DNA of 11,085 nucleotides from Deltaproteobacteria bacterium (GTDB lineage: Bacteria; Myxococcota_A; UBA9160; JAFDET01): positions 1 through 11,085 of the forward strand of contig JAFDET010000132.1 in NCBI GenBank assembly GCA_019310195.1, read 5' to 3'. This document shows, piece after piece, positions 1 to 8,421 of this stretch. The notes under the pieces were generated by a model, which was given only the letters and a program-made list of their open reading frames with translations, ran no database searches and was not told where the DNA came from. The position numbers and the translations under genes were made by a program. The number at the start of each line of letters is the position of its first letter. Positions within the stretch are counted from its first letter, which is position 1.

Positions 1-45
1 GGTCACCACTTCGCTCTGCATCAGATCCCGTGCCGTCAGTGCCAT
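1..45 (-). CDS. Partial CBS-domain-like protein (N-terminus only)
   Basis: Only the first 15 codons lie in the window, read leftward from an ATG at 45. They give MALTARDLMQSEVVT. A start of the form 'T-A-R-D-L-M-x-x-x-V-V-T' is typical of CBS-domain proteins, where a short strand and helix lead into the adenosyl-ligand-binding CBS fold. A strong Shine-Dalgarno GGGAGG (54-59 on the plus strand, read in reverse) sits 7-8 nt before the ATG and supports this start. The gene is divergent from the secreted protein at 198. The rest lies outside the window, so the domain call rests on one short motif and is tentative. Confidence 0.55.
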   Translation of the reverse strand, partial: MALTARDLMQSEVVT

Positions 46-197
46 GCTCGTGCCTCCCGGACCCCTCAATCCAAGCACTTCCGGGCCGCCTTCGCACGGG
101 CCCTGGGAGACGTCCGATCTCGCGTCTTCTGTCGGCTATCTGACGGCGGCCGGCGGCGTGAGTCGTATCTTCATGGGGAGTACGGGAAGGTACGGTC

Positions 198-533
198 ATG
201 AGGCGGTGCCAGGTCGCTCTTGGAGCGGCGTTGGTCTTGGCAGTGGGTCTGCCAGCGACCGCTGATCGGGGTTGGGCCTGGTTCGACTTCAAGAAGAAGA
301 TCGAGAAGCTGGCGGTGGGGCGCGCGGATGCGGCGAGGATGCTCTGCGTCTGCCACGATAGGGGGTTGTGCCGCGGGATTGCAGGTTGGCTCGAGAGCAA
401 ACTCGAGATCGTGCCGCCGGACGGGGACCTCGCTCTCGGCGTCCTTTGTCCTGTGCCGACGTACGATCCCGTTCCACTGTACGAGTTGGACACCTACGGC
501 GGCTGTCTCGAGTTCGAGGTGCTGTCCAGGTAG
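198..533 (+). CDS. Small secreted cysteine-containing protein of unknown function
   Basis: A 111-residue protein. The ATG at 198 is preceded by a good ribosome binding site (GGGAAGG at 184-190, 7 nt spacing). Residues 1-22 look like a Sec signal peptide: a short basic MRR start, a hydrophobic core of Ala/Leu/Val, then an ALPAT-A-type end near residue 22, so export is likely. The mature part of about 89 residues has four cysteines: C50 and C52 as a CVC pair, then C58, C84 and C103 (five with the CVC pair counted separately). This suggests disulphides or metal binding outside the cytoplasm. The CVC followed by a 'GWLES-K-L-E-I-V' stretch and a later C-P weakly recalls the N-terminal part of TraU-type conjugation proteins, but no other transfer genes are present and I do not assign that name. 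It converges on the metalloprotease gene with only 15 nt between the stops. Confidence 0.6.
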   Translation: MRRCQVALGAALVLAVGLPATADRGWAWFDFKKKIEKLAVGRADAARMLCVCHDRGLCRGIAGWLESKLEIVPPDGDLALGVLCPVPTYDPVPLYELDTYGGCLEFEVLSR

Positions 534-548
534 TCGACTGGGCGGGGA

Positions 549-1312
549 TCAGAGGCCGGCCAGCGGCGCTCCGTCGATGCGCAGGCCGCTGGGCTGGCTC
601 ACCAGGGCGAGGAAGTTCTCCACGTCGTGGTCGGTGACGAAGATCCGGTCGCGGGTGTGCCACGAGTAGCTCATGGCCGAGTCCTCATCGAGCGAGTGAC
701 CCAGCCCCAGCACGTGTCCGAACTCGTGGGCTCGTGGGCCATGACGAGACGGAGTTCGTCGAGTTCCAGGGGCGTCTCGAGCGGCTTGTAGGGCTGCATG
801 GTGATTTCGATCCTTCCCTTCACCCGGAGTCCATCCGCGCCCGCGCTCCACTGCATCCAACCGCGACCGACCGCGTTGCCGGACATGCGCCGTTTCCACA
901 CCACCTGGACCGGCGCGCCGTCGTCCTTCTTCACGAACTCCAGCCGGAACCACGGGACCCGCGGCTGCAGCGCCTCCTCCCACTGGCGGATGGCTTCGAT
1001 GGCCGCCACACGCGTGTCCTTTCGGTTGGCGTACTTGGCTCCCACGCGGGGGAATCCGAGGGCGATGCGAAGCGGCATGTCCGCGGGCGTCACGTGCACG
1101 CAGGCCGGCGTGCCGTCCGCGTCGTCCACGTTTGGGTGCGTACACTCGGCGGTCGGCTCATAGTGCGCGGCACCGGGCGGCAGGGCTGCCGGCACAGGAG
1201 CTTGCGCCGTCGGTGGGGAAGCCTGCTGCACGACGGGCGCCTCCGCCTGCGGAGCGGCGGCACAGCCCAGGCCGAGCCCGATCAGCGCGGCGTAGGCGGA
1301 ACGCATTCGCAT
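549..1312 (-). pseudogene. Frameshifted secreted zinc metalloprotease (metzincin-like, HExxHxxGxxH)
   Basis: Two leftward reading frames together encode one protein. Frame one runs from an ATG at 1312 (an in-frame ATG at 1306 is also possible) through 194 sensible residues ending VMAHE, then leaves frame and stops at 671. Frame two carries the continuation FGHVLGLGHSLDED, a Met-turn-like SAMSYS and the C-terminus to a TGA at 549. Joined, they make a 251-residue protein with zinc motif H193-E-x-x-H197-x-x-G-x-x-H203 and a Met at about 211, as in matrixin-type metzincin peptidases. The N-terminus has a hydrophobic segment ending LGLGC (about residue 17), which could be a lipoprotein signal, but the lipobox is imperfect (Gly at -3). 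An Ala/Pro/Gln-rich linker follows to about residue 50. The break is an exact 8-bp tandem duplication (723-738); deleting one copy restores the motif perfectly. As written the gene cannot make an active enzyme. No clear Shine-Dalgarno is visible. It lies downstream of recA but is separated from it by a strong hairpin. Confidence 0.85.
723..738. repeat. 8-bp perfect tandem duplication inside the metalloprotease gene
   Basis: The plus strand reads ctcgtggg twice in a row (723-730 and 731-738). On the coding strand this is cccacgag twice, encoding the His-Glu of the zinc motif. The extra eight bases move the frame by +8, so the sequence after H193-E194 is read out of frame. Removing either copy gives an uninterrupted H-E-F-G-H. 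The pattern is that of replication slippage or a local duplication. Confidence 0.95.
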
Positions 1313-1392
1313 GGGACCATGCTACGGATCACGCCCGTCGTCTGTCCAGACTCGCCGCCGGGTCTCGCAGTCCGCCCTGGCGCGGGAGGACG

Positions 1393-1424
1393 GACGGGGA
1401 CCGGGCCGGCGCCCGGCCCCCGTC
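1393..1424 (-). terminator. Strong hairpin just after recA, probable terminator
   Basis: Read on the minus strand, two 14-nt arms (1424-1411 and 1406-1393) pair completely with one G-U wobble around a GCCG loop. The structure begins 6 nt after the recA stop codon. It is almost all G-C. No T-run follows, so it is not a textbook intrinsic terminator, but position and strength suit transcript ending or 3'-end protection for the pgpA-cinA-thpR-recA operon. It also isolates the metalloprotease gene at 1312 from recA read-through. The rest of the gap 1313-1430 shows nothing further that I can support. Confidence 0.6.
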
Positions 1425-1430
1425 GCGGGA

Positions 1431-2526
<1,096 letters not shown>

Positions 2527-2534
<8 letters not shown>

Positions 2535-3135
2535 GCTCGTTCTCTCCTTGCACGAATGTTCGGGGTGAAGCGTCACCGCCGGCGCTGCCCAGGGGCATAC
2601 GCTCCAGCGGCTCATAACGGGATCCATCGCGGCCCAGGTGGCTGCGGTACAGCACTACGTCGCGTACCGGGCTCTCGGCCCGGGGCGCGTCCAGGTCTTC
2701 CATCTGCGGCGGCCGCCCGCCGCGCATCCGGCCCAGGGTGAGGTGGGCGCGGAAGGCGCGCGCCTCCGGCTCGAAGCCCGCCGCCACCACGCCGCGCTCC
2801 ACCGCGTCGGCCAGCGCGCCCAGCGGCTCTCGGGGCTCTATTTCCAGGGCCACCACCCGCGGCCGCCGCGCCGAAGGGAAGGGATGGGGCGTGCCCAGGC
2901 GTAGCGCGAAGGGCTCCTGCGTTCGGACTTCGCGGGCCACGTGCTGCGTCAGCTCGGCCGCGCGCTGCGGATCCATCTGCCCCAGGAAGCGCAGCGTCAC
3001 GTGCAGTGCCTCGCTGCGCACCCAGCGCACGTGGTCGCCGCCGGGTCGCCCGCGCAGACGTTGCGCCAGCTCCAGCGCCTCGGCACGGGCGGCATCGTCC
3101 AGGTCCACTGCGAGGAAGGCGCGGATCCCGGCCAT
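2527..3135 (-). CDS. thpR: RNA 2',3'-cyclic phosphodiesterase (LigT/ThpR family)
   Basis: A 202-residue member of the 2H phosphoesterase superfamily. These enzymes open 2',3'-cyclic phosphates on RNA or join tRNA halves in vitro; the physiological role is unsettled. The N-terminus MAGIRAFLAVDL is typical. The two catalytic HxTx motifs are both present: H45-V-T47 in HVTLRFLG and H131-L-T133 in HLTLGRMR. Length to about residue 178 matches the usual 180-190; the last 20 or so residues look unconserved and lie over the recA upstream region, so this stretch may be kept for recA control rather than protein function. The ATG at 3135 starts 1 nt after the cinA stop, with a GGAGG inside the end of cinA about 10 nt upstream, consistent with tight coupling. 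It overlaps the recA start by 8 nt. Confidence 0.92.
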
Positions 3136-3136
3136 G

Positions 3137-4414
3137 TCATGAGCGCCTCCGCGCGTAGCGCGTCGCGATCGGCTCCTCGCCCAGCAACATGCGCCGCACC
3201 CAGTCGAGCGCCACCTGGGTGGTGACGGCGCGGTTGCGCGGACGCTCGAAGGGGAACAGCATGTCGCGGGCCTGGACGTGGTCGGCGTCGGCCACGCCTA
3301 CGTAGACCAGGCCCACGGGCTTCTCGTCGCTGCCGCCGCCGGGCCCAGAGATGCCCGTGGTGGAGATCCCGAAGTCCGCGCCCAGGCGCTCGCGCACGCC
3401 CTGGGCCATGGCGGCCGCCACCGGCTCCGACACGGCGCCGTGCTCTTCCAACAGCGCCTCCGGCACGCCGAGCTGCTGGATCTTGACCTCGTTGGAGTAG
3501 GCGATGATGCCGCCGCGGAACCACTCCGAGGCGCCGGGCACCGAGGTGATGCGCTCGCCCAGGAGCCCGCCCGTGCAGGACTCGGCCACGGCGATGGTCT
3601 TGCCGCGCTCCTGCAGCAGCCGGCCCAGCACGGTCTCCATGGTCTCCGTGGCGCCTTCGCCGTAGACCAGCGCTCCCAGGCGCATCTGGATGGCGTCGCA
3701 GGCGCGGGCCAGCCGGGCCTGTGCCTCCTCCGCCGTGGCGCCGCGGGCCAGGGGCCGCACGTAGTTGTCGGGGAAGGCGGTGCGGAAGCCCAGGGTCACG
3801 CCCTCGCCCAGGTCGAGGTCGGTCAGCGCCTCGTCCAGGTTGGACTCGCCCATGCCGAACGTGCGCAGCAGCGTGGCCCGGGCCACCTGGCCGTCGCCGC
3901 GCAGCGCCTCCAGACGCGGCAGCACCTGCTCGTCCATCATCCGATACAGCTCGCGGGGCACGCCGGGCATGCAGAAGAAGGAGGCGCCGTCGGTCCGCAG
4001 CATGCAGCCGGGCGCGGTTCCCTCCGGGTTGGGCAGGATCTCCGAGCCCTCCGGGAAGTTGGCCTGCTTGGCGTTGTTGGGCGCCATCTCGCGGCCGAAG
4101 CGCGCGAAGAAGGCGCGCAGCTTCTCGAGCGTGTCCTGGTCCGTGACCAGCTTGCGGCCGAAGGTGTGGGCCAGGACCTCGATGGTGAGGTCGTCGCGGG
4201 TGGGGCCCAGCCCGCCGGAGACCAGCACCACGTCGGCGCGTCCGGCCGCGCGCAGGAAGGCGTCGGTCATGTCGGCGGGGTCGTCCAGCACCGAGCTGTG
4301 CCAGCGCACGTCCGCATCGACGGTGAGCAGCCGGTCGGAGAGGAAGGACTTGTTGGAGTCCACGATCTCGCCGCGCAGCAGCTCGTCGCCGATGGTGAGG
4401 ACCTCTGCCTTCAC
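3137..4414 (-). CDS. cinA: CinA-family protein (ADP-ribose pyrophosphatase / NMN amidohydrolase)
   Basis: A two-domain CinA of 425 residues, the usual full length. The N-terminal COG1058 domain (about 1-170, MoCF-like fold, linked to ADP-ribose hydrolysis) shows GDELLRG (9-15), SGGLGPTRDD (66-75), LPNPEGTAPG (127-136) and MPGVPRE (149-155). The C-terminal COG1546/PncC domain (about 262-415), which in other bacteria deamidates nicotinamide mononucleotide, shows AESCTGGLLGERIT (277-290), GGIIAYSNEVK (301-311) and TTGISGPGGG (352-361). Both halves look intact, so NMN recycling is a reasonable role; a competence role is historical. Start: GTG at 4414 gives MKAEVLTIGDELL, matching the usual family N-terminus, and overlaps the pgpA stop in a GTGA. 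An upstream in-frame GTG at 4423 adds three residues and cannot be excluded. Neither has a clear ribosome binding site, suggesting coupling to pgpA. thpR follows after 1 nt. Confidence 0.95.
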   Translation of the reverse strand: MKAEVLTIGDELLRGEIVDSNKSFLSDRLLTVDADVRWHSSVLDDPADMTDAFLRAAGRADVVLVSGGLGPTRDDLTIEVLAHTFGRKLVTDQDTLEKLRAFFARFGREMAPNNAKQANFPEGSEILPNPEGTAPGCMLRTDGASFFCMPGVPRELYRMMDEQVLPRLEALRGDGQVARATLLRTFGMGESNLDEALTDLDLGEGVTLGFRTAFPDNYVRPLARGATAEEAQARLARACDAIQMRLGALVYGEGATETMETVLGRLLQERGKTIAVAESCTGGLLGERITSVPGASEWFRGGIIAYSNEVKIQQLGVPEALLEEHGAVSEPVAAAMAQGVRERLGADFGISTTGISGPGGGSDEKPVGLVYVGVADADHVQARDMLFPFERPRNRAVTTQVALDWVRRMLLGEEPIATRYARRRS

Positions 4415-4920
4415 GCGAGCCACCGCGCCGCGGCGAAGACCACCACGGCCCCATAGAGACCCGCGACCACGTCGTCCAGCATCACCCCGGTACCCCCTGC
4501 GAAGTGCCGCTCGGCCTGGCGGACCGGCGGCGGCTTCCAGATATCAAAGCAGCGGAATGCGACGAATCCGGTCACGACCAGGAACGCCCAGGTGCGGGCG
4601 TCCAGGCCGGTGCCGCGCAGGGCCAGCAGGGGCGCCAGGCTCACCAGCTGCCCGACGACCTCGTCGATCACGATCCGGCCGTCGTCCTTGGTCTGCCAGA
4701 TCCGCTCGGCCTCGCCGGCGGCCCAGATCCCTACGGCCAGGAGCCCCAGCACCGCTGCCGCGTAGAAGACGGCGGGGAGTCGGGCCAGCAGCCCGAAGAG
4801 GGGCAGGGCGACCAGGGCGCCCACGGTGCCCGGCGCACCCGGGGCGTAGCCCGCTCCGCCGGCCGTGGCGATTGCCAGGACCACCCCTCTGGAAGAGGAT
4901 TCTCTAGGAGTTTCAGACAC
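4411..4920 (-). CDS. pgpA: Phosphatidylglycerophosphatase A
   Basis: An integral inner-membrane enzyme that dephosphorylates phosphatidylglycerophosphate to phosphatidylglycerol, the last step before cardiolipin. Family motifs: GAGYAPGAPGTVGAL near the N-terminus, the acidic IVIDEVVGQ segment thought to bind Mg2+, FDIWKPPPVRQAE, and GGTGVMLDDVVAGLYG near the C-terminus. Several hydrophobic stretches fit membrane helices, including ALVALPLFGLLA and AVLGLLAVGIWAAG. The start is uncertain. GTG at 4920 gives 169 residues, the normal family size, with only a weak AGGA about 12 nt upstream. The open frame extends to a TTG at 5019 (202 residues), but the added Ser/Pro/Arg-rich stretch looks non-native and that TTG has no ribosome binding site; GTG at 4884 (157 residues) is also possible. 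It is the first gene of the leftward operon and shares its stop bases with the cinA start. Confidence 0.9.
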   Translation of the reverse strand: MSETPRESSSRGVVLAIATAGGAGYAPGAPGTVGALVALPLFGLLARLPAVFYAAAVLGLLAVGIWAAGEAERIWQTKDDGRIVIDEVVGQLVSLAPLLALRGTGLDARTWAFLVVTGFVAFRCFDIWKPPPVRQAERHFAGGTGVMLDDVVAGLYGAVVVFAAARWLA

Positions 4921-5019
4921 TTCGCTGCCAGGTCCTGGGGACCGCGGAGGAAGGGTGAGTGCGGACGGGGGGGCCGTCTGCCGGCTTCGAGAGTAGCTGG
5001 AGCGGCTCGGCCGAGTCAA

Positions 5020-5176
5020 TCACAAGAGAGGCGAAAAAAAAGAAAAAGTCACTCTGGAAGTACCCGATTTCGCAGCAGCTTCGTTCTCGTCAAGCGAGGG
5101 GCCCCTCTGGACGATGAGATCGGCGGGGCGGAAGGCCGGCTGAGTGCCTTCCACCTGTATACGGGGGTGCGAGTCG
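5020..5176. promoter_or_regulatory. Divergent intergenic region with A-tract and 7-bp inverted repeat
   Basis: This gap separates the leftward pgpA operon from the rightward HEAT/pilT genes, so both promoters should be in or near it. It holds a striking A-rich run at 5034-5047 (eight A, one G, five A) in otherwise very GC-rich DNA, which could act as an UP-like or easily melted element. A 7-bp inverted repeat, GGAAGGC (5130-5136) and GCCTTCC (5146-5152), lies just upstream of TATACG (5158-5163), a possible -10 for the rightward genes. A TTGACG on the minus strand (5093-5088) could be a -35, but no convincing -10 follows at 17 bp. Exact promoters are not resolved by eye. Confidence 0.35.
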
Positions 5177-6964
5177 ATGGCCGGGGAGGGGGCAAGCGAG
5201 GGGCGCGGCGCGACCGACGTCGTGGCGCTGCTCATCGAGCTGGGTCGCGCGCTCAAGGCGTGCCGGTTCTTCGGGGTCGAGCACCCGGCTCGGAAGTCCG
5301 CTCTGGATCGCAGCTTTCACGCCTTCTCAGCCGGGCTCGAGCGCTCGGGCGAGCTGAACCTGGAGGTGGGGGGTGGCGCCATCCGCCAGGCGGGTCGACC
5401 CGATCTGGTGGGTCCCGGATCGGTGGAAGGGCTGGCCCGCGATCTCGAGGCGCAAGGCGTCGGCGGCCTGCGGCTGGCGGCGGGCATGACGCGCGAGGCC
5501 TTCGGCACCCTGCTGGCCACCCTGGCCATGGATCCCGACGAGCTGGCCCAGGCCGGCGGTGTCGAGCGGGTGCTGGCCGGCTGCGCCCAGTCCGGTGTGC
5601 TCATCAATCCCGGCGCAACGGTCCCGCCCGCGGCGCCTGCGCAGCAGACCACGCCGGCCCAGGCAGCCGAGGTTGCACCGCCCAGTGCGCCGGAGCCTCT
5701 GGAGTCCGTGGCCGACACCGCCTCGTTCGCCGACCTGGCCGAAGAGGAGACCGACGCCGGCGACACGCTTCCCGACCTGTGGCCGAGCGATGCGCTGGAG
5801 CACGACGAGGAGGATCCCGACGCGGACCTCCCCGCTCCCAAGCCGCAGACCACGGGCATCGATCCGCTGCGCGCGCTGCATCGCCACCTGGGGGAGGCGG
5901 GCGACGAGAGCTCCGATGGCGCTCTGGTTCCCGAGAGCGCCGGCGATCGCGGCGCCGAGCTGGTCAAGGGCCTGCGTGCCTTGGACGAGTGCCGCGAAGA
6001 CGCGGACTATGAAGAGAGGCTGCAGCGCGTGACCCGCGAGGCGGCGGCGCTGGCCGACGAAGGGCCCAGCGACGACACCTACCGCGCGGTCCTGGTCCTC
6101 TCCTCCCACGCCGGCGAGTCCCCGCGCAGCGAACGCCAGCGGGCCCTGGCTGAGGAGGCGCTCTTCGGACTCGCGGCGGGCGCACGCCTGGACGACGTGG
6201 TGCAGCGTGCCTGCCAGACTGGGCCCCAGGCCAGCGTGCGCGCCACCCAGATCCTGCTCCAGCTCGGGGCCCACGCCGTGCCGCGCATCTTCGATGCGCT
6301 GGTGAACGCGTCCGATCCAGAGCACCGCGGTCAGCTGAACGCCCTGCTCATCGCCATGGGCGAGAAGGCGCTGCCCGAGGTGAAGGCATCCCTCGAGGCG
6401 GCGCACCCGGAGCGCGCGCGCCTGGCGGCGCGTCTGTCCGGCGAGATGCAGAACCCGGCGTGCATCCCGTACCTGGCCGCGCTGGTGAAGGACGTCGCGA
6501 CGCCCATCGAGCTGGCGCGCGAGGTGGCCAAGGCCCTGGTGCGGATCGGCACGCCCTCGGCGGTGGCCGTGCTGCAGGAGGCGGTGGCCAGCCCCCGGCC
6601 GGACCTGGCGGGGGCCGCTGCCTACTGCCTGGGTGCCTCCCAGGCGCCGCGGGCCCTGGAGACCCTGGCCGGCGCCCTGCGTCGCGCCCTTCGCGAGGAT
6701 CAGGACGAGCTGGCCCGCGAGACCCTGCGCGGGCTCGGCGTGCTGGGCCGCAGCGAAGCCGTCCCGGTGCTGGAGGAGGTGCTCTCCAAGGGCGGCCTGC
6801 TGGCCCGGCGGCGCCTGCGGGAGCTGAAGCTGGGCGCCGTATCCGCGCTGGCGCGGATCCGTGGCGACGAGGCGCGCGCCGCGCTGGAGCGCGCATCTGC
6901 CAAGGGCGACCCGCCGGTCCGCCATGCGGCCAGCACCGCCCTCACACGCAGCGGAAATCGCTGA
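5177..6964 (+). CDS. HEAT-repeat protein next to pilus ATPases
   Basis: A 595-residue predicted soluble protein with no signal peptide or membrane segment. Residues about 10-145 form a mixed alpha/beta N-terminal domain beginning with a helix of the type LIELGRALKACRFFGVEHPA, a pattern seen at the start of other bacterial HEAT proteins. Residues about 146-260 are a Pro/Ala/Glu/Asp-rich linker, probably disordered. From about 345 to the end, helical pairs with regular Ala/Leu spacing read as HEAT or Armadillo-like repeats, for example 'VAKALVRIGTPSAVAVLQEA' and 'RETLRGLGVLGRSEAVPVLE'. HEAT solenoids bind partner proteins; no catalytic residues are evident. The ATG at 5177 is preferred because GGGGGTG lies 7 nt upstream; an in-frame GTG at 5144 would add 11 residues. 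The stop is 8 nt before the PilT-like ATPase, so an operon with the pilus motor genes is likely. A regulatory or scaffold role for the motor is inference. Confidence 0.85.
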   Translation: MAGEGASEGRGATDVVALLIELGRALKACRFFGVEHPARKSALDRSFHAFSAGLERSGELNLEVGGGAIRQAGRPDLVGPGSVEGLARDLEAQGVGGLRLAAGMTREAFGTLLATLAMDPDELAQAGGVERVLAGCAQSGVLINPGATVPPAAPAQQTTPAQAAEVAPPSAPEPLESVADTASFADLAEEETDAGDTLPDLWPSDALEHDEEDPDADLPAPKPQTTGIDPLRALHRHLGEAGDESSDGALVPESAGDRGAELVKGLRALDECREDADYEERLQRVTREAAALADEGPSDDTYRAVLVLSSHAGESPRSERQRALAEEALFGLAAGARLDDVVQRACQTGPQASVRATQILLQLGAHAVPRIFDALVNASDPEHRGQLNALLIAMGEKALPEVKASLEAAHPERARLAARLSGEMQNPACIPYLAALVKDVATPIELAREVAKALVRIGTPSAVAVLQEAVASPRPDLAGAAAYCLGASQAPRALETLAGALRRALREDQDELARETLRGLGVLGRSEAVPVLEEVLSKGGLLARRRLRELKLGAVSALARIRGDEARAALERASAKGDPPVRHAASTALTRSGNR

Positions 6965-6972
6965 GACCCACC

Positions 6973-8412
6973 ATGAGCACGCCGACTCCGCTCCTGGGCC
7001 GCGTGGCCCTGCACCTGAAGTTCATCACGCCCGATCAGCTGGCCGAGGCCACGCGGCTCCAGGCCGACAAGGGCGGTGAGAAGCGTCTGGGCGAGATCCT
7101 GGTCGAGCAGGAAATGCTCACGTCCGATCAGCTCGAGAAGGTGCTGAAGGCGCGGCAGCAGGTGGTGGCCAGAGCGCGCGCCAAGCAGGCCGCGGTGCAG
7201 GCCAACCCGGAGCCGGAGATCCAGCGCAGCACGTCGCCCGCAGCGCAGCCCGCCGCAGCATCGGCCGCACCCGCAGGATCGAGCGCGCCCGTCGCGGCGT
7301 CCCCCTCGGCGCAGCCGGCCGCGGGGAGCGGTGCGCCCGCGGCCTCGACGGATCGGGACGTGCAGGACCTGGTGGCGCTCTTGCGCCGCGGAGTCGAGCT
7401 GGGCGCCAGCGACATCCACCTCCATGCCGCGACGCCGCTGCGCATGCGCCTCCACGGGGCCTTCCGTCAGGAGGGCGACGCGCCGTTGGATCCGGCGGAC
7501 ACGGCGCGCATGCTGCACGCCGCCATGACCGCCGAGCAGCGCGCGCACTTCCACGCCGACGGCGAGATCGACTTCGCCTACACAGTTCCCGGTCTGGGGC
7601 GCTTCCGCGTCAACTGCTACCGGCAGCAGCGCGGCCCCGACGGCGTCTTCCGCAGCATCTCCGCCGAGCCTCCCACGCTGGAAGACCTGGGACTGCCCAG
7701 CGAGCTGGCGCGCTTCACCAACTACCACCAGGGCATGGTGCTGGTGACCGGGCCCGCCAACTGCGGCAAGTCGTCCACCATGGCCGCGCTGGTGGACATC
7801 ATCAACGCCGAGCGCAAGGAGCACATCCTCACCGTCGAGGATCCCATCGAAGTGCTGCATCCCTCGAAGCGTTGCCTGGTCAACCAGCGCAATGTGGGTT
7901 CGCATACCGACTCGTTTGCGCGCGCGCTGCGCGGCGCCCTGCGCGAGGACCCGGACGTGATCGTGATCGGCGAGTTGCGCGACCTGGAGACCATCTCCCT
8001 GGCGCTGACCGCGGCCGAGACCGGTCATCTGGTGCTCGCATCGATGCACACGGGCAGCTCGATTCGCACGGTCAACCGGATGATCGGGGTCTTCCCCTCC
8101 GACCAGCAGGAGCAGATCCGCAACATGGTGTCCGAGTCGCTGCGTGCGGTGGTGTCCCAGCGCCTGGTGCCCACGGCCGACGGCCACGGCCGGGTGCCGG
8201 CCCTGGAGATCCTGGTCAGCAACAAGGCCATCGGAAACCTGATCCGCGACAACAAGACCTTCCAGATCTTCTCGACTCTCCAGACCGGCGCGGCGCAGGG
8301 CATGTGCCTGCTGGACGACTCGCTCAACAAGCTGGTGGCTTCGGGAAGCATCTCTCATGAGACTGCCTTGGAGCACTGCGACGACCCCAAGCGCATCGGC
8401 GGCGGGAGCTAG
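6973..8412 (+). CDS. PilT/PilU-like ATPase with N-terminal GspE/MshE-like domain
   Basis: A 479-residue type IV pilus or secretion-type hexameric ATPase. Residues 7-30 and 38-61 form two tandem 24-residue helical motifs of the GspE/MshEN kind (LLGRVALHL... and RLGEILVEQ...). An Ala/Pro/Ser-rich linker runs from about 75 to 125. The PilT-type core follows: N-terminal domain with SDIHLH (146-151) and FRVNCYRQQ (211-219), Walker A G260-PANCGK-S267, ILTVEDPIE (285-293), Walker B/Glu VIVIGELRD (329-337), His-box GHLVLASMHTG (351-361), and SESLRAVVSQ (387-396). Walker A keeps G-x4-GKS but has NC where PilT usually has GS, and AIGNLIRD (419-426) stands for the PilT retraction signature AIRNLIRE. ATPase activity is therefore likely, while the exact motor role (retraction accessory like PilU, or other) is open. 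The motifs lack the glycine expected in c-di-GMP-binding MshEN, so nucleotide sensing is doubtful. No strong ribosome binding site is seen, so coupling to the HEAT gene is probable. Confidence 0.9.
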   Translation: MSTPTPLLGRVALHLKFITPDQLAEATRLQADKGGEKRLGEILVEQEMLTSDQLEKVLKARQQVVARARAKQAAVQANPEPEIQRSTSPAAQPAAASAAPAGSSAPVAASPSAQPAAGSGAPAASTDRDVQDLVALLRRGVELGASDIHLHAATPLRMRLHGAFRQEGDAPLDPADTARMLHAAMTAEQRAHFHADGEIDFAYTVPGLGRFRVNCYRQQRGPDGVFRSISAEPPTLEDLGLPSELARFTNYHQGMVLVTGPANCGKSSTMAALVDIINAERKEHILTVEDPIEVLHPSKRCLVNQRNVGSHTDSFARALRGALREDPDVIVIGELRDLETISLALTAAETGHLVLASMHTGSSIRTVNRMIGVFPSDQQEQIRNMVSESLRAVVSQRLVPTADGHGRVPALEILVSNKAIGNLIRDNKTFQIFSTLQTGAAQGMCLLDDSLNKLVASGSISHETALEHCDDPKRIGGGS

Positions 8413-8421
8413 GAGCCAGGC

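Noticed and set aside
44..265. Rightward 73-codon frame across the divergent intergenic region
   Set aside because: It starts inside the start codon of the leftward CBS-like gene, lacks a ribosome binding site, and overlaps the better-supported secreted protein gene.
3278..4456. Rightward 392-codon frame antisense to cinA
   Set aside because: The sense strand encodes a full, motif-complete CinA; the antisense frame is low-complexity Gly/Ala/Val/His-rich and has no start context.
5034..5047. T-rich tract on the minus strand as an intrinsic terminator
   Set aside because: No stable hairpin directly precedes it on the minus strand, and a terminator just upstream of pgpA would have no obvious transcript to stop.
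5071..5093. TTGACG on the minus strand as a -35 for pgpA
   Set aside because: At 17 bp spacing the -10 position reads AAATCG, which barely matches TATAAT, so I do not call a promoter.
5020..5256. Short leftward frame covering the pgpA upstream region
   Set aside because: It overlaps the N-terminus of the HEAT gene and has no motif, codon bias or ribosome binding site; the A-tract region reads as Lys/Phe-rich filler.
5327..6925. Leftward 532-codon frame antisense to the HEAT gene
   Set aside because: The composition is a Gln/Gly/Arg/His-rich shadow; the sense strand has a good ribosome binding site and a coherent repeat protein.
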